The notes: generated by a model not told the origin, from the letters alone. Positions 1 to 7,769 are shown, counted from the first letter of the stretch. The stretch: DNA of 14,805 nucleotides from Chloroflexota bacterium (GCA_005881495.1 VBHI01000122.1:1-14805); one strand, 5' to 3'. Made by a program: numbers and translations.

Positions 1-66
1 GCCCTCCACCTGGTGCGCAGCGGTAGCAGTACCCCAGAGAAACGTGGGGGGAAAAGTGATCTCCAT
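1..66 (-). CDS. GH1 beta-glucosidase, N-terminal 22 codons (cut by window edge)
   Basis: The gene starts with ATG at 66 and runs off the left edge. The visible peptide begins MEITFPPTFLWGTATAAHQV and continues with E-G. This is the characteristic N-terminal glycoside hydrolase family 1 segment (F-P-x-x-F-x-W-G-x-A-T-A-A-x-Q-x-E-G), whose Gln is part of the glucose-binding subsite -1. A Shine-Dalgarno AAAAGGAG sits 8 nt before the ATG, which fixes the start. GH1 enzymes hydrolyse beta-glucosides, cellobiose or beta-galactosides; no signal peptide is seen, so it should be cytoplasmic. It lies 84 nt downstream of the GH3 gene on the same strand and is probably the last or a late gene of the uptake and hydrolysis operon. 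The substrate cannot be told from this stub. Confidence 0.85.
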   Translation of the reverse strand, partial: MEITFPPTFLWGTATAAHQVEG

Positions 67-150
67 CGTCTATGCTCCTTTTATTGTAAAGAGGATCACC
101 ATCACGTCGTTATCTTCTACACTCCCGATCAGGGCTGCTTACGAGCCAGT

Positions 151-2778
151 TTAGGCTCCTTCCTCCTTCTCAGTCTGGTGGAAGTGCATGGTACCATTGA
201 GGCGGATGTCTCGTGAGGAAGCACCCACGTACACCTGGTAATCGCCACTGGCCATCTCCCAGCCGTTCGTGTTGGCGTTCCAGTAAGATAGCGGATGCGA
301 CGAGGCCTTCGGGTCCAGCGACACACTCACCTGCCTGGTCTCACCCGGCTCCACTTCGACCTTCACCCAACCCACCAACCTTTTGGGCGGCTCGCCCGTA
401 CTTACAGGTAATCCAAGGTAGACCTGCGCGATTTCGGCACCCGCACATGAACCAGTATTCGTGATCGTGAAGCTCACCTGTATGGGCCTGGTGCCCTTGG
501 TGTCGTCGATTGTCTCAGGTTCTATCTGCAGCTGCGAATACGCGAAGCTCGTGTAGGAGAGCCCGTAGCCGAATGGAAAGAGCGGTTCGATCCCCAACTG
601 GTCATAGCCTCGGTAACCGACAACGAGGCCTTCGTTAAAGTGGGCGACGCTCTCTGTCCTGGAGTACTGCTCTGGTGAAGAGACTGGCGTGTCGCTCTCG
701 CTGCGCGGGAAAGTGAGTGTCAGTTTGCCCGACGGGTTGACGTCGCCGAACAGGACATCGGCCAGGGCGTTGCCCTGCTCCTGGCCGCCATACCAGCTCT
801 CCAGCACCGCCGGAACCTGCTCGAGCCACGGCATCAAGACCGGACCACCGCTAGCTACCGCCACAATGGTGCGTGGATTGGCGGCGGCAACCGTCTGGAT
901 GAGCAGGTCTTGCTCGTTGGAGAGCGTGAGGCCTGGCAGATCAGCGTGCTCGTTGCGGTAGTCTCGCACAACAACGACCGCTACATCCGACCGCCCAGCA
1001 AGCGCCGCGGCCTCCTGCATCGCTGGCGGGATTGTATCTGCCGGGTGCTCCCAGCCCAGGCGTACCTTACCGCCAATCAGGCCAGCAACGGAAAGCTCCC
1101 CTGGAATGGGAGCATACTGCTCTGGTCGATCGGCAGCATACTCAATCCTCAGTGCGTGCGGCTGACCCGCGACCAGGTGCATCGTCACCGACTGGGTTGC
1201 TAATGTAATGCCCGGCTCGTCGATGAGCAGCTGGTCGTCCAGGAAGAGGCGGGTCGTCCCCAGGTGCGTCAGCGAGAGCGTGTACTCCCCGGTTACCGGC
1301 GCAGTAATGCTTCCCGTCCAGCGCACCGAGATGGCGTTGTTGAACTCTTCCGGCGTCCTCAGCGAGGACGCATTAAAGATGCTGTAGTTGAAGAAGCCGA
1401 GGTTGAGAGCCACCTGCCGATCGGTGCGCACCAGGCGCGGCTCGCCCTCGAAGCGTGTGTTCGTCCAGTACTCCGCACGCAGCCCGTGGACTTGCGGGCC
1501 GGAGCCAGCCGGCGTGAGGACTGAGGATGGTACCAGTGGCGGTCCGGGCAGCAGGTCGACCGCGGACGCCGGGTCTACGCCCTCGGCGTACTCCACCCGC
1601 ACGCCCTCCCGCACGCCCTCGCCCACTCGACGTCGGATGCCCTCCAGCATGCTCACCAGGTACGTCGGCTTCACGAGGGAACTCCCACCCCCTGCGATAT
1701 TGTGATCGGCGTCACCACCGATGACGGCCAGCGAGCGCAACTCCTGGCTCGAGAGGGGCAGCAGCCCACCGGCGTTCTTCAACAGGACGATCCCCTTACC
1801 CGCGATCTCTCGCGCCTGCTTGCCGTGCTCCTCGACAGGTAGGGGACTGATCTGGACGGGATGCTCGAAGAGTCCAAGCGCGAACATGGTGCGCAGGATG
1901 CGCTGTACCTTGTCATTGAGCGTGGCCAGGCTCACTTGACCCGTTTGGATCGCCTCCAGCAGGCGGTTGCCAAAGTACTTCGCGCTGGGCATCTCCTGGT
2001 CTAAACCGGCATTGGCGGCCTCCACCGTGCTATGTGTCGCCTCGAAGTCACTCATCACCCAGCCTGTGAAGCCCACCTGCTGCCTGAAAATCTCGGTGAG
2101 CAGGTGCGGGTTCTCGCAGGAGTAGACGCCGTTCACCTTGTTATACGCTCCCATCGCCGCACCAACCTGACCATCCTGCGCCGCTATCGCGAACGGAAGC
2201 GTGTAGATCTCCTGCAGCGTGCGCTCATCGAGCTGCGCATCGACCTGGAGACGATTCTCCTCCTGCGTGTTCACATTGTAGTGCTTGGCGGTGGCCACGA
2301 TGTGGCGGCGCTGGACACTCTGGATGGAGCGCACGGTCATCTGCCCCGTCAAGATCGGATCCTCTCCCAGGGCCTCAAACATGCGACCGTAGACGGGGAC
2401 GCGGGCGATGTCCAGGCACGCACCCAGGAAGACGTTGTGCCCCGTCGCCTCCGCCTCGCGGCCCACCAGCTCGCCGTACTGCTCGGCAGCGGCGAGATCC
2501 CACGTCGCTGCCAGCCCGATGGGAGCAGGAAGCGCCGTCGCCTGGCCCTCGTTGATGCCAGCAGGACCATCGGCCATAGTCAGTGCTGGGATGCCAAGTC
2601 GAGAGACTGGTTCCATATTATAGTAGGCATCGTTGGACTTTCCGTGGACCATGCCGACCTTCTCTTCCAGCGTCATCTGCGCGAGCAGGAGAACGGCCCG
2701 TTCATCCGGGGACAGCGACGTGTTCATCCACGGCCAGTCGTGTACTGAGGCTGGTGAGCCCGTACTTGTTGTGTCCAT
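151..2778 (-). CDS. Glycoside hydrolase family 3 beta-glucosidase with PA14 insert
   Basis: This 875-residue protein is a full-length GH3 enzyme. The (beta/alpha)8 domain (about residues 20-310) has the A-D-G-P-x-G motif near 69-73, K165-H166-Y, and the nucleophile region V-M-S-D-F-E with Asp244. The second alpha/beta domain begins near 320 (K-x-I-V-L-L-K-N) and is interrupted at about 430-575 by a PA14-type domain (beginning L-R-A-E-Y-W). It resumes near 585; Glu610 in the R-N-E-H segment is the likely acid/base by comparison with PA14-containing GH3 enzymes. A fibronectin III-like domain occupies about 765-860. No signal peptide is visible, so it probably acts in the cytoplasm on imported oligosaccharides. 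The start is supported by AAAGGAGG 6 nt upstream of ATG at 2778. Beta-glucosidase is the likeliest activity, but beta-xylosidase or other GH3 activities cannot be excluded. It sits behind binding-protein and permease genes and ahead of a GH1 gene. Confidence 0.93.
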   Translation of the reverse strand: MDTTSTGSPASVHDWPWMNTSLSPDERAVLLLAQMTLEEKVGMVHGKSNDAYYNMEPVSRLGIPALTMADGPAGINEGQATALPAPIGLAATWDLAAAEQYGELVGREAEATGHNVFLGACLDIARVPVYGRMFEALGEDPILTGQMTVRSIQSVQRRHIVATAKHYNVNTQEENRLQVDAQLDERTLQEIYTLPFAIAAQDGQVGAAMGAYNKVNGVYSCENPHLLTEIFRQQVGFTGWVMSDFEATHSTVEAANAGLDQEMPSAKYFGNRLLEAIQTGQVSLATLNDKVQRILRTMFALGLFEHPVQISPLPVEEHGKQAREIAGKGIVLLKNAGGLLPLSSQELRSLAVIGGDADHNIAGGGSSLVKPTYLVSMLEGIRRRVGEGVREGVRVEYAEGVDPASAVDLLPGPPLVPSSVLTPAGSGPQVHGLRAEYWTNTRFEGEPRLVRTDRQVALNLGFFNYSIFNASSLRTPEEFNNAISVRWTGSITAPVTGEYTLSLTHLGTTRLFLDDQLLIDEPGITLATQSVTMHLVAGQPHALRIEYAADRPEQYAPIPGELSVAGLIGGKVRLGWEHPADTIPPAMQEAAALAGRSDVAVVVVRDYRNEHADLPGLTLSNEQDLLIQTVAAANPRTIVAVASGGPVLMPWLEQVPAVLESWYGGQEQGNALADVLFGDVNPSGKLTLTFPRSESDTPVSSPEQYSRTESVAHFNEGLVVGYRGYDQLGIEPLFPFGYGLSYTSFAYSQLQIEPETIDDTKGTRPIQVSFTITNTGSCAGAEIAQVYLGLPVSTGEPPKRLVGWVKVEVEPGETRQVSVSLDPKASSHPLSYWNANTNGWEMASGDYQVYVGASSRDIRLNGTMHFHQTEKEEGA
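1596..1619. repeat. 12-bp perfect tandem duplication inside the GH3 gene
   Basis: CCCGCACGCCCT occurs twice head to tail (1596-1607 and 1608-1619). In the minus-strand protein it encodes a repeated E-G-V-R near residues 387-394, in the loop before the PA14 insert. It is in frame and probably a harmless slippage product in a flexible linker. Confidence 0.8.
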
Positions 2779-2796
2779 CCATTCCTCCTTTGGGTA

Positions 2797-2896
2797 ATCG
2801 AGGAGACCAGGGCCCGGTCACGATCAGGTTGTAGATCGTCTGACTGCCGCTGCTAGCGTTGGAGCCGGTCACATTCCAGGTCTGCAAGCCCACCGT
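2797..2896 (-). pseudogene. Remnant of a second MalG-type sugar ABC permease gene
   Basis: The stretch between the GH3 gene and binding protein A is not ordinary spacer. Read on the minus strand it encodes T-V-G-L-Q-T-W-N-V-T followed by a segment ending Q-T-I-Y-N-L-I-V-T-G. This matches residues 251-278 of the intact MalG-type permease in this window, 22 of 28 residues identical by eye. The DNA matches 4562-4664. One base is missing in the run near 2811-2816; restoring it extends the match to A-L-V-S-S-I, against A-L-I-S-S-I in the intact gene. The start of the permease and its last roughly 25 residues are gone. At the upstream edge (2896-2898) the permease sequence joins directly to the downstream flank of a binding-protein gene; at the other edge it joins the GH3 ribosome-binding site. 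It is non-functional as a permease. Confidence 0.85.
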
Positions 2897-2917
2897 TAGC
2901 AGAGCAGTCCTGGCCTG

Positions 2918-4252
2918 CTAGGTTGTCACGCTAAAGCCTTGCTTTTTCATGTAGGTGACGGTACTCAGTTGCACGGCATTGAGCCCATCGGATAGAGTGC
3001 CCCTGCCATTCACCGCGTTGGCGAAATTGTCACTTATGTCGTTGTAGACCTGTTCCATCGACGGCCCCCATTGGAAGTTGACATTGATATGCGCAGACGT
3101 ATCCTTGAACACCTGGCCGAAGGCTTGATTGCCAAAGAACGCCTGAGGGCCGCTTACCAGAGGTGAGTCCAATGCTGGCTGATAGGCAGGATAAATGTGA
3201 TTTCCCTTAATCATCTCATCCAGACTCTGCTGATTGGAATTGAGCCAGATAGCGAACTGGGCAGCCTCCTTGGGATGCTTGGAACTCTTGAAGACGACGG
3301 TCGTGGAGCCGCCCCAGTTGCCATAAACGGTTTGACCCGCCTGCCACTGCGGCATAGGTGCGACGCGCCACTTCCCAGAGGTCTGCGGAGCATTTGACGA
3401 GAGCGTACCAGCACCCCAGACTCCCGAGAACCAGGAGGCAAGCGTTCCGGTCTGCAGCTCGTTGTACCAAGCATTGGTGAAGTCCGGCTCAGTCTTGACC
3501 AGCTTCTTATTGATCAAATCTTGCCAGTAAGAAGCCACCTGTTGGGCTTGCGGGTTATTGATGGAGACTTTCCAGGATTGGCCATTGATGGTGAACAACT
3601 GCCCGCCTGCCTGCCACACCAGCCCGGTGAACTGTCCTGGTTGCTTTGGGGGGAAGTCGGTGATGTACGCATTCGGGTCGGCGGCATGCAGCTTGGCCGC
3701 CGCATCAGCGTACTGCGCCCAGGTGGTAGGCACTGAGATATTATACTTCTTGAAGATGTCCTCCCGGTAGAACAGGCCCATGGGGCCACTATCTTGCGGA
3801 ATCGCGTAGACTCCACCGCCGAGGGTCACCTGCTTCCAGGTCCAGGGTACAAACTGATCCTTCACGTCGTTGGCCCCATATGGGGCCAAGTCGACGAGCG
3901 AACCGGTCGTCTCAAAGGACGGCAAGAGCTGGAACTCAACCTGGGCCAGATCGGACTCATTGTTGGCCTTGATGGCCGTATACAACTTGTCGTATTCAAC
4001 CGGGCCTGACCCAACATTAGCCAGCTTGACCTGGATGTTGGGATGGCTACTGTTCCAGAGCGCCACCGACTTATCGATTCCGGTCACCCAGGACCAGAAG
4101 GTCAAGTTCACCGGGCCGGTCGAGGTACTGGAGGTACTCGAACTGGAGCCACCCCCACAGGCAGCGAGAGGGAACATAATCAGCAGCGCCACGCTGAAGA
4201 TGGCGAACCCGGGTGCAAAGCGTCGCATCCAGGAGAAAGAGGAGAAAAGCAT
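2918..4252 (-). CDS. Sugar ABC transporter substrate-binding lipoprotein (copy A, intact)
   Basis: This 444-residue family 1 extracellular solute-binding protein should capture an oligosaccharide outside the membrane and hand it to MalF/MalG-type permeases. The N-terminus has Arg10-Arg11, a hydrophobic stretch and the lipobox L-A-A-C, making Cys32 the lipidated residue, followed by a Gly/Ser-rich tether. The mature part begins V-N-L-T-F-W-S-W, typical of this family, and includes the first-lobe segment H-P-N-I-Q-V and the Y-x-K-L-x-T-A-I helix (residues 70-95). Length and lobes look complete. AAAGGAGGT lies 8 nt before the ATG at 4252. It is paralogous to the protein at 6522-7769 over its whole length, apart from 32 residues which only this copy keeps. 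Downstream is the permease remnant, then the GH3 and GH1 hydrolase genes; upstream is a hairpin after the intact permease pair. Beta-glucoside or cello-oligosaccharide binding is inferred from these neighbours. Confidence 0.92.
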   Translation of the reverse strand: MLFSSFSWMRRFAPGFAIFSVALLIMFPLAACGGGSSSSTSSTSTGPVNLTFWSWVTGIDKSVALWNSSHPNIQVKLANVGSGPVEYDKLYTAIKANNESDLAQVEFQLLPSFETTGSLVDLAPYGANDVKDQFVPWTWKQVTLGGGVYAIPQDSGPMGLFYREDIFKKYNISVPTTWAQYADAAAKLHAADPNAYITDFPPKQPGQFTGLVWQAGGQLFTINGQSWKVSINNPQAQQVASYWQDLINKKLVKTEPDFTNAWYNELQTGTLASWFSGVWGAGTLSSNAPQTSGKWRVAPMPQWQAGQTVYGNWGGSTTVVFKSSKHPKEAAQFAIWLNSNQQSLDEMIKGNHIYPAYQPALDSPLVSGPQAFFGNQAFGQVFKDTSAHINVNFQWGPSMEQVYNDISDNFANAVNGRGTLSDGLNAVQLSTVTYMKKQGFSVTT

Positions 4253-4309
4253 CGTCTAAAACCTCCTTTGGTATGTGCAAATACATAAGAAAATTGCTGA
4301 CCTTCTGAA

Positions 4310-4334
4310 CTGCTCTACGAAACCTACCTACGAT
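4310..4334 (-). promoter_or_regulatory. Conserved leader box upstream of binding protein A
   Basis: On the minus strand this reads ATCGTAGGTAGGTTT followed by CGTAGAGCAG. It contains the direct repeat CGTAG and lies 57 nt ahead of the start codon. An almost identical box (one extra T) lies at 7825-7850, 55 nt ahead of binding protein B. The bases between box and ribosome-binding site are mostly diverged, except for a shared TTATGTATTT followed by CACA that could contain a -10 element. Preservation of the box while the surroundings changed suggests an operator or activator site; plain shared ancestry of the duplicated leaders is the alternative. Confidence 0.45.
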
Positions 4335-4432
4335 GTTGGGATGTCCGACAGGGCTGCAGCTCACAAAACAAAAAGAGAACAAGATGCCTGGAAGTGTGCC
4401 GAAGTATGAATCCGTTACCCACGAGCCAGGGA

Positions 4433-4462
4433 GGAAGGGGCGCACTGCGGTGCGCCCCTTCC
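4433..4462 (-). terminator. Intercistronic hairpin after the MalG-type permease gene
   Basis: This is a perfect 13-bp stem (GGAAGGGGCGCAC with GTGCGCCCCTTCC) around a 4-nt loop, 24 nt downstream of the permease stop codon. No T-run follows, so it is a weak candidate for a classical Rho-independent terminator. It may instead be a stabilising 3' hairpin, or an attenuator that separates the permease pair from binding protein A. The rest of 4253-4486 holds the leader box and ribosome-binding site of binding protein A and nothing else I can identify. Confidence 0.6.
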
Positions 4463-4486
4463 ACTCCACGACCATCGTCAAAGAAA

Positions 4487-5413
4487 TCAGCCCTTGACAG
4501 CGCCGGAACCCAGTCCACCACGCCAGAAGCGCTGCAAGAGAATACAGCCAATCAGCAGCGGGATCGAGGAGATCAAGGCCCCCGTCACGATCAGATTGTA
4601 GATGGTCTGCGTATTGGCCCCCGCATTGGAGGCCGTCACATTCCAGCTCTGTAAGCCCACCGTGATCGGAAACAGACTGGGGTCACTGAACATCACCAGC
4701 GGCAGAAAGTAGTTGGTCCAGATGCCCACAAAGCCGAAGAGTAAGATCGTGACCAGCGCCGGCGTCAGCAGGCGCAGGGTGATGGTGGTGAAGATGCGGA
4801 ACTCCCCGGCCCCATCAATACGGCCGGCCTCCAGCAGTTCATCGGGCACCGAGGACGCCGCGTAGATGCGCGCCAGAAAGACGCCGAACGGATTGACCAT
4901 GCTGGGCAAGAGCACCGCCCAGATGGTGTTGGTCAGCCCCACCTTACTCATCATCAGGTACAGCGGCAGCGCCAGCGTCGTCGCCGGCACCAGGATCGCG
5001 CCCAGGATAATCGAGAAGATCAGGTTGCGCCCGAAGAAGACATATTTGGCCAGCGCATAGCCGGCCATGGCGGACAAGAAGGTGCCCACCACGCAGCCCA
5101 CCCCGGCATAGAGCAGGGTATTGAGCAGCCAGCGGGTATAGATGCCCCCGTTGTAGCTAAAGAGTTGCTGCAAATTGGTGAACAGATTGAAGTTGGGCGC
5201 GAACCACAGCCCGAAGGTGCCGAACAAATCGGCCTGACTCTTGGTGGCCGAGATCACCAACCAGAAAAAGGGGATCAGAAAGTAGACCGTGAAGAGCAGC
5301 AGGAAGGTCATGGCCCCGATACTCTCCAGGTTGAAGCGGCGCGGACGCTCCTGCTTGGCGATGGCCAATTCCTGGGCGGCCGGCACGGGCACGGAAGCGG
5401 CTTGTTGACTCAT
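4487..5413 (-). CDS. Sugar ABC transporter permease, MalG type
   Basis: This 308-residue inner-membrane permease has six apparent hydrophobic segments, the first at about 31-56 and the last at about 273-295. The family's EAA loop reads E-A-G-R-I-D-G-A at residues 195-202, the site that docks the ABC ATPase. The start chosen is ATG at 5413: AGGAG lies 10 nt upstream, and it follows the MalF-type stop codon by only 5 nt, so translation is probably coupled. A longer reading up to 5929 merely overlaps the upstream permease in another frame and is not used. The protein should form a heterodimer with the product of 5419-6366 and import an oligosaccharide. Its C-terminal segment (about residues 251-285) is the one found again as the remnant at 2797-2896. 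Confidence 0.93.
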   Translation of the reverse strand: MSQQAASVPVPAAQELAIAKQERPRRFNLESIGAMTFLLLFTVYFLIPFFWLVISATKSQADLFGTFGLWFAPNFNLFTNLQQLFSYNGGIYTRWLLNTLLYAGVGCVVGTFLSAMAGYALAKYVFFGRNLIFSIILGAILVPATTLALPLYLMMSKVGLTNTIWAVLLPSMVNPFGVFLARIYAASSVPDELLEAGRIDGAGEFRIFTTITLRLLTPALVTILLFGFVGIWTNYFLPLVMFSDPSLFPITVGLQSWNVTASNAGANTQTIYNLIVTGALISSIPLLIGCILLQRFWRGGLGSGAVKG

Positions 5414-5418
5414 GGTGG

Positions 5419-6366
5419 TTAGACTCCTGATTGTCGCTGGGTGACACGTAGTACGCTGAACGAGAAGATACAGGTGATCACCGCCAGCACCACCGAGAGG
5501 GCGGCGGCATAGTAGTAGTTGTTGTTGGCAAAGGCGGTGGTGTAGGCATACAGCACCGGCGTGTAGGCCGTCGAGATGTTGTTGGAGATCGCCGAGAGCA
5601 CCTGGGGCTCGGCGAACAGTTGCAGCGTGCCCACGATGGAGAAGATGCAGGTCAGCACCAGCGCCGGCGCCACCAGCGGGATTTTGATGTTCCAGGCCAC
5701 CCGCCAGCCCGAAGCGCCGTCGATGCGCGCCGACTCGTAGATATCCGCCGGGATGGCTTGCAGGGCGGCGAAGATGATCAGCATGTTGTAGCCGGCGTAG
5801 GTCCAGACGGCGATGTTGGCGATCGACCAGAGCACGGTGCCCGGCCCCAGGAAATCGGGCCCCTGCAGGCCGACGGCCTGGAAGCCTTTGACGATGGGGC
5901 TGAAGACCGGTTGGTAGAAAAAGGCCCACAGCAGGGCGGCGATGATGCCCGGGATGGCAAAGGGCACAAAGAAGGCCACGCGGAAGAAGGCTTTGGCGCG
6001 CACCACCGCCGAGTCCAGCAGCAAGGCCAGCACGAGGGATAAGATGAGCATGACCGGCACTTGCACGATGCCGTAGAGCAGCACGCGGCCCAGGCTGGTA
6101 TAGAAGTTGTGGTCACGCACGACATCCAGATAGTTGCCCAGTCCATTGAAGCTGGTGGTGGCCGCTCCCAGTCCCAGGCCACTGCGCTCAGACCGGTACA
6201 AGCTCTGATAGAGCGCATAGAAAATCGGCAGGATAAAAAACAAGATGAACAGCACCCCGAAGGGCAAAATAAACAGATAGGGGGCCAGGGCCTCCGAGCG
6301 CAGGGCGCGGGAGGTCCGCCGGGTCTTGGCTGGTACGTGTTCGAGCTGGGTGACCTTCACATTCAT
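5419..6366 (-). CDS. Sugar ABC transporter permease, MalF/UgpA type
   Basis: This 315-residue inner-membrane permease has an Arg/Lys-rich cytoplasmic N-terminus and a first membrane span near 29-55. Further spans lie near 93-117, 130-152, 177-201, 231-252 and 288-306. The EAA loop has E211-S-A-R-I-D216-G-A, followed by the conserved P230. The start is ATG at 6366, beginning M-N-V-K-V, because GAGGAG lies about 9 nt upstream. The longer reading from 6399 would place that ribosome-binding site inside the coding region. It pairs with the MalG-type protein encoded 5 nt downstream. No ABC ATPase gene is in the window, so the pair probably uses a shared MsmX/MalK-like ATPase encoded elsewhere. Confidence 0.93.
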   Translation of the reverse strand: MNVKVTQLEHVPAKTRRTSRALRSEALAPYLFILPFGVLFILFFILPIFYALYQSLYRSERSGLGLGAATTSFNGLGNYLDVVRDHNFYTSLGRVLLYGIVQVPVMLILSLVLALLLDSAVVRAKAFFRVAFFVPFAIPGIIAALLWAFFYQPVFSPIVKGFQAVGLQGPDFLGPGTVLWSIANIAVWTYAGYNMLIIFAALQAIPADIYESARIDGASGWRVAWNIKIPLVAPALVLTCIFSIVGTLQLFAEPQVLSAISNNISTAYTPVLYAYTTAFANNNYYYAAALSVVLAVITCIFSFSVLRVTQRQSGV

Positions 6367-6412
6367 CTGCTCGTTCTCCTCTCTTCCTAGGACGTACATC
6401 CTGGGACTTGCC

Positions 6413-6450
6413 GCTCACCTGCACGGCCCCTGAGGGCCGTGCAGGCGAGC
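6413..6450 (-). terminator. Intercistronic hairpin between binding protein B and the permease pair
   Basis: A 12-bp perfect stem (CCTGCACGGCCC with GGGCCGTGCAGG, 4-nt loop) is extended by a further 4 bp (GCTC with GAGC) after one mismatch. It lies about 70 nt after the binding-protein stop and 46 nt before the permease start. No T-run follows. A hairpin between the binding-protein and permease genes is a known arrangement in sugar ABC operons (malE-malF) and raises the binding-protein to permease ratio by protecting the upstream message or partly terminating. That role is inferred here. Confidence 0.6.
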
Positions 6451-6521
6451 GAGGCGTTCTAAACAATACAGTATCTCCTCTGCTCAACGGATAGGCGACC
6501 AGCAGAGCAGTCCCGGCCCGG

Positions 6522-7769
6522 CTAGGGGGTACTGACACTAAAGCCTTGCTTTTTCATGTAGGTGATCGTACTCTGTTGCACCGCATTGAGCGAATCCGGC
6601 AAGGTGCCCCTGCCAATGACCACGTTGGCGAAATTGTCACCGATGTCATTGAAGACCTGGCTGGTGGTCGGCCCCCACTGGAAATTGACATTCACCTCCG
6701 CACTCTCCTGCTTTAACACCTGACCAACGACCTGGTTGCCAAAGAAAGGCTGAGGCGTTTTCCAAAAAGGGTTATCTAATCCAGCCGTATCGACCGGATA
6801 CAGCGTACTGCCCTTAATTATATTGTTCAGACTCTGCTGATTGCTCGCAACCCAGGCGACGAAATCGGCGGCCTCCTTGGGATGCTTTGAACTCTTGAAC
6901 ACCACGTTGCCGCCCCCGCCCCAGTTGCCATCAACGCTTTGACCCGCCTGCCACTGGGGAACCATGGCGACGCGCCAGTCTCCAGACGTCTTCGGCGCAT
7001 TTTGTTCGAGCACTGCAAGGCCCCATGGACCTGAGAACCAGGTGGCAATCCCACCCGTCTGCAGGTCGTTGTACCAGGCGTTATCGAAGTCCGGATCGGT
7101 CTTGACGAGCTTCTTGCTGATCAAATCTTGCCAGTAGGAGGCAATCTGTTGGGCTTGAGGACTATTGATGGACACGTTCCAGGATTGGCCATTGATGCCG
7201 AACAAGTGAGCTCCTGCCTGCCATGCATACCCGATGAACTGCCCTGGCTGCCTGGGTGGAAAGTCGGTGATGTACGCATTCGGGTTGGCGGCATGTAGTT
7301 TCGCGGCATCATCGGCATACTGCGCCCAGGTGGTGGGTACCGGGAGATGATACTTCTGGAAGAGATCGGCCCGGTAGCTCATGATCATGGCACCACTATC
7401 CCACGGGATCATGTAGACCGCATTGCCGAGGGTGGACTGGCTCCAGGCCCACGGCGCAAACTGATCCTTCACCGCGTTCGCCCCGTATTGGGACAGGTCA
7501 ACAAGCGCGCCTGTCGACTCAAAGGTCGGCATGTACTGGTACTCCATCAGAGCCATATCAGTGGTGTAGAGCGCGATCGACTTATCAAGACCATTAGGCA
7601 CCCAGGACCAGATGGTCAAGTTCACTGGACCGCTGGAGGTCACGCCGGTTCCCGAACTGGGGCCTCCACCGCAGGCAGCGAGGGAAACCATGATCACCAG
7701 CGCGACGCTGATGAAGGCCAACTGGAGCGCGAAGCGGCGCATCCAGGGAAAAGAGGAGAGAAGCTGCAT
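6522..7769 (-). CDS. Sugar ABC transporter substrate-binding lipoprotein (copy B, with internal deletion)
   Basis: This 415-residue paralogue of the protein at 2918-4252 aligns with it from signal peptide to C-terminus (both end near Y-M-K-K-Q-G-F-S-V). The lipobox L-A-A-C puts the lipidated residue at Cys33. Compared with copy A, 32 residues are missing after D-K-S-I-A-L (about residue 67): the sequence jumps to D-M-A-L-M-E-Y. The lost part is the P-N-I-Q-V strand and the helix with the K-L-x-T-A-I motif, both part of the first-lobe core in this family. The reading frame is preserved and the rest shows no stop or frameshift, so the protein may be made but may fold or bind poorly. AAAGGAGG lies 9 nt before the ATG at 7769. 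It is the first gene of the transport operon, 134 nt behind the ROK regulator gene. Confidence 0.88.
   Translation of the reverse strand: MQLLSSFPWMRRFALQLAFISVALVIMVSLAACGGGPSSGTGVTSSGPVNLTIWSWVPNGLDKSIALYTTDMALMEYQYMPTFESTGALVDLSQYGANAVKDQFAPWAWSQSTLGNAVYMIPWDSGAMIMSYRADLFQKYHLPVPTTWAQYADDAAKLHAANPNAYITDFPPRQPGQFIGYAWQAGAHLFGINGQSWNVSINSPQAQQIASYWQDLISKKLVKTDPDFDNAWYNDLQTGGIATWFSGPWGLAVLEQNAPKTSGDWRVAMVPQWQAGQSVDGNWGGGGNVVFKSSKHPKEAADFVAWVASNQQSLNNIIKGSTLYPVDTAGLDNPFWKTPQPFFGNQVVGQVLKQESAEVNVNFQWGPTTSQVFNDIGDNFANVVIGRGTLPDSLNAVQQSTITYMKKQGFSVSTP

Noticed and set aside
13..216. Plus-strand open frame at the left edge
   Set aside because: It overlaps the GH1 start and the GH3 end on the other strand and shows no recognisable protein features.
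2032..2748. Long plus-strand open frame (238 codons) opposite the GH3 gene
   Set aside because: It lies wholly within the GH3 coding region, its translation has no recognisable domain, and it is explained by codon bias of the real gene.
5414..5929. Long N-terminal extension of the MalG-type permease
   Set aside because: The extension is an out-of-frame reading of the MalF-type gene with Arg/His/Gly-rich nonsense sequence; the ATG at 5413 has its own ribosome-binding site and the normal family N-terminus.
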